From: Candidatus Gastranaerophilales bacterium
GTDB taxonomy: Bacteria > Cyanobacteriota > Vampirovibrionia > Gastranaerophilales > Gastranaerophilaceae
Length of the DNA: 64,000 bases
Direction: 5' to 3'
NCBI GenBank assembly: GCA_944324915.1
Contig: CALUYD010000004.1
Coordinates: forward strand, 1-64,000
Shown here: one piece after another, positions 1-7,126 of the stretch
How the letters are laid out: every line of letters begins with the position of its first letter
Numbering within the stretch: the first letter of the stretch is position 1
Position numbers and translations under genes: made by a program
The notes under the pieces: model-generated
What the model was told of the DNA's origin: nothing
Seen by the model: only the letters and a program-made list of their open reading frames with translations
Databases searched by the model: none

Positions 1-193
1 CTCCTGCCTGCGTGCTTCGCACACCTATGCCCTCGCTTTGCTCAACGTGTGCAGTCGCACTACGTTTCGCTTCGCTCATTTTGGGTACGGACTACGCACT
101 TGGCACGAGCTCAACGCTCCTGCCTGCGTGCTTCGCACACCTATGCCCTCGCTTTGCTCAACGTGTGCAGTCGCACTACGTTTCGCTTCGCTC
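1..193. repeat. GC-rich 77-bp direct repeat, period 116 bp
   Basis: Bases 1-77 recur identically at 117-193, with a 39-bp spacer at 78-116. The stretch is much richer in G and C than the rest of the window. It contains many short words ending in ttcgc or ctcaacg and small hairpins such as gtgc-ttc-gcac. All open frames here are short, differ between frames and have no ribosome binding site, so I treat it as non-coding. It may be the edge of a longer tandem array that continues to the left. The repetition is directly visible; its role is unknown. Confidence 0.85.
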
Positions 194-324
194 GGGAGCA
201 CCGGCTTACGCTATTTGCTCCTGAGGAAATCAAAGATTTCCACGTCGCCATCGAACGGTTACGCCTAAAATGTCAAGGCTCAACGCCTTGCCATTTTTAC
301 GGCTTCACACACGGCTTACGCTAT
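194..324. other. Non-coding intergenic stretch with small hairpins
   Basis: No supported gene lies here. Two perfect small stem-loops are visible: 225-241 (7-bp stem, 3-base loop) and 274-290 (caaggc-tcaac-gccttg). The 12-base word ggcttacgctat occurs near 204 and again near 312. The composition grades from the GC-rich repeat into AT-rich sequence. It looks like a hairpin-rich interspersed element, but I do not recognise a named family. Confidence 0.5.
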
Positions 325-353
325 AAAAAAAGGCTCTAAGGTTTTCTCAGAGC
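325..353 (-). terminator. Intrinsic terminator of the 397-900 gene
   Basis: Read on the minus strand this is gctct...agagc with an imperfect upper stem, followed by a run of seven T. It lies about 45 bases past the stop codon of the minus-strand gene ending at 397, in the right orientation to end its transcript. Confidence 0.7.
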
Positions 354-396
354 TTCGATGTTATTGAAAGGAAAAGTATAGAAAATAAACCGGTTT

Positions 397-900
397 TTAG
401 GCAAAAAGTTTCAAAGTATCCTTTTCGCTTTCTTCCTTATTAATAGCTTCTTCATCGGAATTAAAAGGATTAAAACCATTTGAAGAATTAGGATTTTTGT
501 CTAAAATATTAAACAATTGAATTTTTGAAGTTTCTTGAGCTAATTTCATTGGTGCGATAAGCTCTTGAGCTTGTACTGATTGAGTTAATTCAACATTTTT
601 TTGAACAGTTGAAGCACTATATAAATTAGCTGCAGCTGCAGAATTCAATTGAGCAACATCAATTGATTTTGCATAAAGTCCTGCTTGAGTTAGAGCAATT
701 TGCTTTTGCAAATCAGCATTTGTTCTTGAAGAATATAAATCGATTCCTAAAGTGGCTCTATTAAATTTTGAATAATCAATAGCTTGAACTTTAGGTTCTG
801 GCTTATTTGAAGCCTCTTTTAAAATTTGAGAAGCAACAGAATTTACGCTGTTAACGTCAACTCCTTGTGCAGAATATATCGCATTATTAATATTCAACAT
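397..900 (-). CDS. Hypothetical protein, 167 aa, Ala/Gln/Ser-rich
   Basis: I do not recognise this protein. It has no signal peptide or membrane segment. The middle (about residues 60-125) is rich in Ala, Gln, Leu and Ser and looks helical. The C-terminus is Asn/Ser-rich, then acidic, and ends in a hydrophobic tetrapeptide (KLFA). The ATG has a plausible ribosome site (ggagctaagga) 3-13 bases upstream; the word taaggaacaat that overlaps the start recurs about 32 bases further upstream. The gene stands alone, divergent from the pyr operon, with its own terminator. The composition resembles small secreted or appendage-associated helical proteins, but that is only an impression. Confidence 0.7.
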   Translation of the reverse strand: MLNINNAIYSAQGVDVNSVNSVASQILKEASNKPEPKVQAIDYSKFNRATLGIDLYSSRTNADLQKQIALTQAGLYAKSIDVAQLNSAAAANLYSASTVQKNVELTQSVQAQELIAPMKLAQETSKIQLFNILDKNPNSSNGFNPFNSDEEAINKEESEKDTLKLFA

Positions 901-1058
901 TGTTCCTTAGCTCCACTTTATTGTCCGGTGATTGTTCCTTATGGTTAAATATTCGACATTTAAAGCTCAAACTTTAGGTTTTTGAATGACGCTTGTAACA
1001 TTTATTTACAAATATTAATTTTTTAAAAAAACTAGTTTATTAAATTGCGAAATTGTTT

Positions 1059-1064
1059 TATAAT
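1059..1064 (+). promoter_or_regulatory. Putative -10 box of the pyr operon promoter
   Basis: A perfect TATAAT at 1059-1064 precedes the leader ORF. The -35 region at the right distance (about 1036-1042) is only a weak TTTATT/TTATTA. Transcription would start near 1071, about 16 bases before the leader ORF. Confidence 0.45.
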
Positions 1065-1086
1065 TTAATAAAATTTTGGGAGAAAT

Positions 1087-1134
1087 ATGAGAAAAGTTTT
1101 AAACAAAATTGTAAAAATAATATATGAAGTATGA
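1087..1134 (+). CDS. Putative pyr leader peptide, 15 codons
   Basis: An ATG at 1087 with a good Shine-Dalgarno site (gggag, 1078-1082) opens a 15-codon frame, MRKVLNKIVKIIYEV, ending in TGA at 1132-1134. The last base of the stop codon is the first base of the left arm of the following terminator hairpin. A ribosome at the stop would therefore mask that arm. This is the geometry of pyrBI-type attenuation in enterobacteria, where coupling of translation to UTP-sensitive transcription decides termination. The frame and hairpin are seen; the regulatory role is inferred. Confidence 0.5.
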   Translation: MRKVLNKIVKIIYEV

Positions 1135-1162
1135 AAGGAAGGTTTTTCGCCTTTCTTTTTTT
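1134..1162 (+). terminator. Intrinsic terminator / attenuator in the pyr leader
   Basis: The left arm aaaggaagg (1134-1142) pairs with cctttcttt (1150-1158) in nine pairs, one of them G-U, with a 7-base loop and further T to 1162. It lies between the leader ORF and pyrK, with no plus-strand gene upstream, so its natural job is conditional termination ahead of the pyr genes. The left arm also holds the only Shine-Dalgarno-like sequence before pyrK, so the hairpin could block translation too. Confidence 0.65.
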
Positions 1163-1900
1163 ATGGCAAAAATTATGAACAAAAAAGATTACAAAGGAAA
1201 AATTACATCAATTAAAAATGTTGCTCTAAATACGTACGAAATGAAAATTTCATCTGATTTAGATAATGCAATGTGTGGTCAATTTATCTCAATTTTATGC
1301 CCGAATAAAACTCTAAGAAGACCTTTTTCAATAGCTGATTTTGATAAAGAAAATAAAATTTTAACCGTACTTTTTAAATTAAGAGGAGAAGGAACTCAAT
1401 ACTTAAAAAGTCTAAAAGAAAACGACACAATTCAATTTATGGCACCATTAGGAAACACTTTTAAATTAGAAAACAAAAATTGCCTTCTAGTTGGTGCAGG
1501 AATTGGAATTGCTCCAATGCTATTTTTAAAAAAAGAAATGAACAAAAAAGGTATTAAAAACTACCTTATTTCAGGCTTCAAAGAAGAAAATGAAATAATT
1601 TATGGAAGTGACGAAAATGTTGTTGGCGGAAGCGTTTTGGATAATCTTGAAGATTTAATCAAACAAAAAAATATAGAAGTAATTTATTCTTGTGCTCCAA
1701 CTATCGTGCTACAAAAAATAGCACAATTAGCTCAAAAATTATCAATCAAAAGCTATATCGCAATGGAGCGTGTTATGGCTTGCTCAATTGGCGTTTGCAG
1801 AGGTTGTGTCATAAAAATTAAAAAAAATAACGAAATTATATATAAATCCGTATGCCAAGATGGACCTGTGTTTGAAGGATGCGAGGTTGTATGGGATTAG
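1163..1900 (+). CDS. pyrK: Dihydroorotate dehydrogenase B, electron transfer subunit
   Basis: PyrK passes electrons from the PyrD flavin to NAD+ through FAD and a 2Fe-2S cluster in pyrimidine synthesis. A ferredoxin-reductase-like fold is evident: the flavin-binding RRPFSI near residue 53, the nucleotide-binding VGAGIGIAP near 109, and four C-terminal cysteines (C207, C212, C215, C231 from this start) spaced as in PyrK iron-sulfur sites. The frame stays open back to an ATG at 1124, but that start has no ribosome site and would place the attenuator inside the gene. ATG 1163 or 1175 fits the family length better. It is the first gene of the pyr operon and overlaps pyrD by 10 bases. Confidence 0.93.
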   Translation: MAKIMNKKDYKGKITSIKNVALNTYEMKISSDLDNAMCGQFISILCPNKTLRRPFSIADFDKENKILTVLFKLRGEGTQYLKSLKENDTIQFMAPLGNTFKLENKNCLLVGAGIGIAPMLFLKKEMNKKGIKNYLISGFKEENEIIYGSDENVVGGSVLDNLEDLIKQKNIEVIYSCAPTIVLQKIAQLAQKLSIKSYIAMERVMACSIGVCRGCVIKIKKNNEIIYKSVCQDGPVFEGCEVVWD

Positions 1901-2832
1901 AAAATTTAAAAACCACTCTAATAAATCCAAAAACAAATAATTCTCTTACCCTTAAAACCCCTATAATAGGCGCAAGCGGTACTTATGGATATGTTGATGA
2001 ATATGAAAATTTTATTGACTTAAATTGCCTTGGAGCAATTTCAACTAAAGGAATTACCCTAGAAAAAAGACCCGGAAATTCAGGCGATAGAATTTTTGAA
2101 GTTCAAAACGGAATGATAAATAGAATTGGTCTGGAAAATGTAGGAATACATGCTTTTTTAGAAGAAAAACTTCCAAAACTAATTGAAAAAAAGATTGATT
2201 TTCTTTTAAATATTGCAGGCTCAACCACTGAAGACTATGAAAAATTGGCACTTTTAGCTAATGAATACAATATAAAAGCAATTGAAGTAAATGTTTCATG
2301 TCCTAATGTTAAACAAGGTTGCCTTGAATTCGGCTTAAATCCTAATGCATTATTTGAACTAACCAAAAAAATAAGAAAAAATTATGACGGCTTTTTAATT
2401 GTAAAATTATCGCCTAATACTCAAGATATAAAAGCCTTAGCAACGGCAGCAGAGCAAGGCGGAGCCGATTGCATAAGTGCAATTAACACTCTAAGAGGTT
2501 TAGGTATAAAAGTTGATTATATTGCAAATAAATTCATTAAAAAATCCGTCCAAGGAGGCTTATCAGGCTCTTGTATTAAGCCTGTTGCGCTATATATGGT
2601 AAATCAAATAAAACAAGCGGTAAAAATCCCTGTTATTGCAATGGGGGGAATAGCTAAATTTGAAGATTTGCTTGAATTTATGGCAGTAGGAGCTGACGCT
2701 TTTCAAATTGGAACGGCAAACTTTATAAATCCAAGCATTTGTACAAATTTAGCAGCTCAATTAAGTAATTTTATGGACAAAAACAATTTCAAAGATTTCA
2801 ACGAATTAAAAGGAGCAATTCAAAATGACTGA
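1891..2832 (+). CDS. pyrD: Dihydroorotate dehydrogenase B, catalytic subunit
   Basis: This enzyme oxidises dihydroorotate to orotate. It has the class 1B FMN barrel: NVSCPNVKQG with the catalytic cysteine at C137, SAINTLRG, and the phosphate-binding GGLSG and AMGGI segments. A catalytic Cys rather than Ser, together with a pyrK partner, marks the heteromeric NAD-linked type. I chose ATG 1891, with gagg a few bases upstream, over an in-frame ATG at 1879. It overlaps pyrK by 10 bases and pyrE by 8, indicating translational coupling. Confidence 0.96.
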   Translation: MGLENLKTTLINPKTNNSLTLKTPIIGASGTYGYVDEYENFIDLNCLGAISTKGITLEKRPGNSGDRIFEVQNGMINRIGLENVGIHAFLEEKLPKLIEKKIDFLLNIAGSTTEDYEKLALLANEYNIKAIEVNVSCPNVKQGCLEFGLNPNALFELTKKIRKNYDGFLIVKLSPNTQDIKALATAAEQGGADCISAINTLRGLGIKVDYIANKFIKKSVQGGLSGSCIKPVALYMVNQIKQAVKIPVIAMGGIAKFEDLLEFMAVGADAFQIGTANFINPSICTNLAAQLSNFMDKNNFKDFNELKGAIQND

Positions 2833-3406
2833 TAATGTTGATGTTAAAGAACTTCTTATAAAAGCTCAAGGGCTATTAAAAGGGCATTTTTGCCTTACAA
2901 GCGGACTTCATTCAGATACATATTTTCAATGTGCAAAATTATATCAATACCCGGATATTGTTGAAACACTAGCAAAAGAATTAGCTAAAAAACTTGAAAA
3001 CATTGAATTTGATACAATTGTAGCTCCTGCAATAGGCGCTGTTATTTTTGGATATGAAGTAGCAAAACAATCTAAAAAAAGAAATCTTTTTGTTGAGAGA
3101 AAAGACGGAAAAATGGAGCTAAGAAGAGGTTATCAACTTAAAAAAGGTGAAAAAGTAGTAATAGTTGAAGATGTTATAACTACTGCAAGAACAATCTTTG
3201 AAACAAAAGAAGCAATTAAAGAATTTGAATGCGAAGTTAAAGGAGTTGCTTGTATTGTAGATAGAACTCAAGGAAAATTAGATGACCAATTTAAAATCTA
3301 TTCACTTTTGCAATCATCCCCTGTAACTTATGAACCGGATAATTGCCCATTATGCAAACAAGGAATAGAACTCGTAAAACCGGGAAGCAGACCAAAACAA
3401 AACTAA
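2825..3406 (+). CDS. pyrE: Orotate phosphoribosyltransferase
   Basis: Joins orotate to PRPP to give OMP. The PRPP-binding motif VVIVEDVITTA starts at residue 111, and the lysine/arginine-rich catalytic loop (VERKDGKMELRRG) lies before it. The C-terminus carries a CPLC pair, as in many longer bacterial PyrE proteins. Its length of 193 aa is usual. It overlaps the end of pyrD by 8 bases and lies 13 bases before pyrB. Confidence 0.96.
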   Translation: MTDNVDVKELLIKAQGLLKGHFCLTSGLHSDTYFQCAKLYQYPDIVETLAKELAKKLENIEFDTIVAPAIGAVIFGYEVAKQSKKRNLFVERKDGKMELRRGYQLKKGEKVVIVEDVITTARTIFETKEAIKEFECEVKGVACIVDRTQGKLDDQFKIYSLLQSSPVTYEPDNCPLCKQGIELVKPGSRPKQN

Positions 3407-3419
3407 GAAAAGGTAAAAA

Positions 3420-4310
3420 ATGAAACATTTAATAAATATAGAGGACTTATCAACAGAAGAAATAAATCAAATTTACACACGTGCGCAAGACTTTGAAAAA
3501 GGTATCAGAAAAGCAAATCATCTAAATGCGCATATTGTAAATATGTTTTTTGAAAATTCAACAAGAACAAAAATGTCTTTTGAAATGGCAATAAATAAAT
3601 TAAATGCAAATAAATATGATTTTTGCTCTGAAACATCATCTCTAAACAAAGGGGAAGATTTATTCGATACAATTAATAATTTATCTGCAATAGGGATGAA
3701 TGCTGTTGTTTTAAGACATAGCGACAACAATTTAATTAAAGAATTATCATCAAAAAAATATTTCCAAGATATTTCTTTTATTAATGCAGGTTCAGGCACT
3801 AACGCTCATCCTACCCAAGCATTATTAGATTATTACACAATTAAAAAACATTTTTTAAATTTAAGCGATAAAACAATTACAATAGTAGGTGATATTGCAC
3901 ATTCTCGTGTTGCTATGAGCGATATTACACTATTTAAAAAATTCAATATGAAAATAAGATGTTTATCAAGCGAAAATCTTATCGGCGAAAAAATTGAAGG
4001 CGTTGAATATTATACAAATTTAAAAGAAGCATTTGAAAATAGCGATATTATTATGGCTTTGAGAATTCAAAAAGAAAGAATTCAAGAACACGTTGATATT
4101 GAAAGCTACATTAAAAACTATCAAATAACAAAAGAAAATCTACCTTATGCGGCATTTTTAATGCATCCGGGTCCAATTAATAAAGATATTGAAATTAAAA
4201 GTGATGTTTTAGATATGCCAAATGCAAGAACAATTCTTAACCAAGCTAAAAATGGAGTATATGTAAGAATGGCGATATTAGATATGCTTTTATCGTCGCA
4301 AGGTTTATAA
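3420..4310 (+). CDS. pyrB: Aspartate carbamoyltransferase, catalytic subunit
   Basis: Condenses carbamoyl phosphate with aspartate, the committed step of pyrimidine synthesis. The carbamoyl-phosphate loop FENSTRT is at residues 44-50; HPTQALLD and the aspartate-side HPGP segment are also present. Its length of 296 aa is normal. No regulatory subunit gene (pyrI) is present in the operon, so it is probably an unregulated trimer. An aaaagg Shine-Dalgarno sequence lies just upstream. Confidence 0.96.
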   Translation: MKHLINIEDLSTEEINQIYTRAQDFEKGIRKANHLNAHIVNMFFENSTRTKMSFEMAINKLNANKYDFCSETSSLNKGEDLFDTINNLSAIGMNAVVLRHSDNNLIKELSSKKYFQDISFINAGSGTNAHPTQALLDYYTIKKHFLNLSDKTITIVGDIAHSRVAMSDITLFKKFNMKIRCLSSENLIGEKIEGVEYYTNLKEAFENSDIIMALRIQKERIQEHVDIESYIKNYQITKENLPYAAFLMHPGPINKDIEIKSDVLDMPNARTILNQAKNGVYVRMAILDMLLSSQGL

Positions 4311-4311
4311 A

Positions 4312-5304
4312 ATGGCAAAAAAGAACTATAAAATCACTACAATACCATCTTTAATAGATATGCATGTGCATTTTAGAGAGCCCGGATATACCTATAAAGA
4401 AACTATTCAAACAGGTATCGAAGCAGCAAAAGCAGGGGGTTTTTCCGGAGTCTGCACAATGCCTAACACCATGCCTGTTGCTGATAACCCTAAAGTCATT
4501 AAAGAAATACTTTCAAAAGCAAAAAAATATCGTTTTGAAATTTACCCCATTGCAGCAATTACAAAAAACCTTGATAGTGATGAATTAGTTAATTTTAAAG
4601 AATTAAAATCCGCAGGCGCCATTGGCTTTTCAAATGACGGTTTACCTCTTTTAAATAAAGATTTATTTAAGCAAGCCCTAAAATCAGAAGAATTAATTTT
4701 ATCTCATTGCGAAAATGAAGTTGAAGAAGTTGATTGGCAAATTCAATTATATGAACAAGTTAAAAATGAAGGTTTTAATCCGAGATTACATTTTTGCCAT
4801 ATATCCAAAAAAGAAAGTATAGATTTAATAAGAAACGCTAAAAAAAGAGGGCTCAAAATAACAGCAGAAACTGCTCCTCATTATTTTACTTTTACTAAAG
4901 ATGATGTTGATGAAACAGGAACATATAAAATGAATCCGCCACTAGGAAACTATTTAGATAAAAGAGCAGTAATGGATGGGCTTATAGATGGAACAATTGA
5001 TGTTATTGCAACAGATCATGCACCTCATTCAGACGAAGAAAAATTAAGAGCCTATAAAGACGCACCAAACGGCATAACAGGTCTTGAAGTAGCGTTTTCA
5101 TTGGCTTATGAATTATTGGGGCTTGATAAAACGCTTGAAAAAATGGCATACAACCCAAGAAGAATTTTAAAAATCAACAATAAAAAAATGATTAAAGTAG
5201 CACTCGATGAAACTTGGATAGTTACACCAAGCCTATTTAAAACAAAATGTAAAATATCTCCCTATAAAGGTATGAAATTAAAAGGAATAGTAATCAATGA
5301 TTAA
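4312..5304 (+). CDS. pyrC: Dihydroorotase, short type I form
   Basis: Cyclises carbamoyl aspartate to dihydroorotate. Amidohydrolase metal ligands are visible: H18 and H20 in DMHVHFREPG, the SHCE and CHIS histidines, and D235 in TDHAPH; FSNDG supplies the type I active-site Asp. At 330 aa it is about 90 residues shorter than typical type I enzymes (around 420). The barrel begins almost at residue 15, so the N-terminal part of the flanking beta domain is missing and the C-terminal part is trimmed. All catalytic ligands are kept, so I expect it to be active. It starts 1 base after pyrB and overlaps pyrF by 8. Confidence 0.93.
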   Translation: MAKKNYKITTIPSLIDMHVHFREPGYTYKETIQTGIEAAKAGGFSGVCTMPNTMPVADNPKVIKEILSKAKKYRFEIYPIAAITKNLDSDELVNFKELKSAGAIGFSNDGLPLLNKDLFKQALKSEELILSHCENEVEEVDWQIQLYEQVKNEGFNPRLHFCHISKKESIDLIRNAKKRGLKITAETAPHYFTFTKDDVDETGTYKMNPPLGNYLDKRAVMDGLIDGTIDVIATDHAPHSDEEKLRAYKDAPNGITGLEVAFSLAYELLGLDKTLEKMAYNPRRILKINNKKMIKVALDETWIVTPSLFKTKCKISPYKGMKLKGIVIND

Positions 5305-6031
5305 TGAAGAAATTAAAAAAAGATTGGTTCTGGCGCTTGATGTTGAAGAACTTGATGAAGCAAAAAAATTAGTAGATGAATTATCACCCTACATAGGAAC
5401 TTTTAAAGTTGGATTACAGTTGTTCTGTGGTTATGGTTTAGAGATAGTTAATTATATAAAAGAAAAAAATGCCGATTTCTTTTTAGATGTTAAATTACAC
5501 GATATTCCAAATACGGTTGAAAAGGCTTCTTATAATGTCATAAAAAATGGTGCTAATTTCTTTAATGTTCATGCAACAGGCGGAATAGAGATGATGAAAG
5601 CAGCAAAAAAAGGAGCTATGCAAGCGGCTGAAAAATATAACAGAAAAAAACCTCTAGTGCTTGCTGTTACTGTTTTAACAAGTATCAATCAAGAAACTTT
5701 AACAAATGAGCTATCTAATTCAAAAAATGTTGAAGATTTTGTTATCCAGCTTGCAAAAAATGCAAAACTAGCTGGTTTAGATGGCGTTGTAGCTTCAGCT
5801 CGTGAGCTAAAAGCAATTAAAAAAGAGCTTGGAAATGATTTTATTGTCTTAACCCCAGGGATTAGACCATCATGGAGCGCTAAGGATGATCAAGCAAGAA
5901 TTGCAACACCAAAAAGCGCTATTGAAGATGGAGCTGACTATATAGTTTTAGGAAGAGCTATAACAAAAGCGGAAAATAAAATTGAAGCTATAAAAAAGAT
6001 TTACGAAGAAATTCAAGGAGTAAATAAATAA
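5297..6031 (+). CDS. pyrF: Orotidine 5'-phosphate decarboxylase
   Basis: Decarboxylates OMP to UMP, the last step of the pathway. The catalytic signature DVKLHDIPNT starts at D64, with K66 and D69 in the usual places. LTPGIRPSW and YIVLGRAIT provide the phosphate-binding loops. Its length of 244 aa fits the short bacterial type. It overlaps pyrC by 8 bases and shares one base with carA (TAATG). Confidence 0.96.
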   Translation: MINEEIKKRLVLALDVEELDEAKKLVDELSPYIGTFKVGLQLFCGYGLEIVNYIKEKNADFFLDVKLHDIPNTVEKASYNVIKNGANFFNVHATGGIEMMKAAKKGAMQAAEKYNRKKPLVLAVTVLTSINQETLTNELSNSKNVEDFVIQLAKNAKLAGLDGVVASARELKAIKKELGNDFIVLTPGIRPSWSAKDDQARIATPKSAIEDGADYIVLGRAITKAENKIEAIKKIYEEIQGVNK

Positions 6032-7125
6032 TGGGTACATTAATTCTTCAAGACGGAACAGTTATCAAAGGAGAGTCTTTTGGTGCTATCGGAGGATATG
6101 AAGGCGAAGTTGTTTTTACAACGTCATTTTGCGGATACCAAGAATCGCTAAGTGACCCCAGCTTTGCAAGACAAATAGTTGTTATGGCATATCCTGAAAT
6201 AGGCAACTGCGGAATAAATGATTTTGATTTTGAATCAGACAGATGTTATCTTAGAGGGCTTATTGTAAAAAACTATTCAAAACAAGAAAGCCACTATCAA
6301 GCAAAAGAAACTCTTGCAAATTACCTTATTAAAAATAATGTTATAGCTCTTGAAAATATAGATACAAGAAGTTTAGTCAAAAAAATCACAAAATACGGCA
6401 CAATGGGCGGTTTTATAACATCAAATGATGTAGATAATGATTTTATTAAAGAAAAATTTGAAGAAATAAGAAACTTTAAAATTGAAGAAGATGTACTTGA
6501 CGAAGTTAGCATAAAATCAAGATATGTATTTAATCCGCAAGGAAAAATAAATATTGCTCTAATTGATTACGGTAACAAAAAATCAACCTTAAATGAGCTT
6601 GCTAAAAGAGATTGCAGAATTACCGTATACCCTTATGATACAGAAGCAAAAGAAATATTAGAAAATAAATTTGATGCAGTATTTTTATCAAATGGCCCGG
6701 GAGATCCTGCTAATTATAAAAATCAAATTCTGCAAATCAGGCAAATGATGGGAAAAATCCCTATGTTTGGAATTTGTTTAGGCTATCAACTTTTAGCACT
6801 AGCTGCAGGAGCAAACACCTATAAGCTAAAATACGGTCATAGAGGCGCAAATCATCCTGTTATAAACCTTGAAAACAATAAGGTTATGATTACAAGCCAA
6901 AATCACGGTTATAGCGTTGATATGGTAACATTACCTAAAATAATGCGTCCGACTTATAAAAATTTAAATGATAATACCCTTGAAGGCTTTGAAATAACAA
7001 GCCTTGGAATTTACGCCGTTCAATTTCACCCGGAAGCAAATCCTGGGCCTGAAGATGCTAATATCATCTTTGATGAATGGATTAATTTAGCTCAAAAAGA
7101 TATGAATAGAATTAACGAGGTATAA
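6031..7125 (+). CDS. carA: Carbamoyl-phosphate synthase small subunit
   Basis: This glutamine amidotransferase feeds ammonia to CarB. The N-terminal CPSase domain is followed by a class I GATase domain with the nucleophile C249 in FGICLGYQ and the His/Glu pair H333 and E335 in FHPEA. Its length of 364 aa is usual. It is embedded in the pyr operon rather than near arginine genes, so carbamoyl phosphate supply probably follows pyrimidine demand. Confidence 0.96.
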   Translation: MGTLILQDGTVIKGESFGAIGGYEGEVVFTTSFCGYQESLSDPSFARQIVVMAYPEIGNCGINDFDFESDRCYLRGLIVKNYSKQESHYQAKETLANYLIKNNVIALENIDTRSLVKKITKYGTMGGFITSNDVDNDFIKEKFEEIRNFKIEEDVLDEVSIKSRYVFNPQGKINIALIDYGNKKSTLNELAKRDCRITVYPYDTEAKEILENKFDAVFLSNGPGDPANYKNQILQIRQMMGKIPMFGICLGYQLLALAAGANTYKLKYGHRGANHPVINLENNKVMITSQNHGYSVDMVTLPKIMRPTYKNLNDNTLEGFEITSLGIYAVQFHPEANPGPEDANIIFDEWINLAQKDMNRINEV

Positions 7126-7126
7126 A

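Noticed and set aside
12-339. Three overlapping open frames in the GC-rich start of the window
   Set aside because: They are short, use different frames over the same tandem repeat, have no ribosome site and encode Ala/Ser/Arg-biased low-complexity peptides. The DNA repeat explains them.
1124-1162. Upstream ATG extension of pyrK
   Set aside because: No ribosome site, overlaps the leader ORF in another frame and would make the attenuator hairpin part of the coding sequence.
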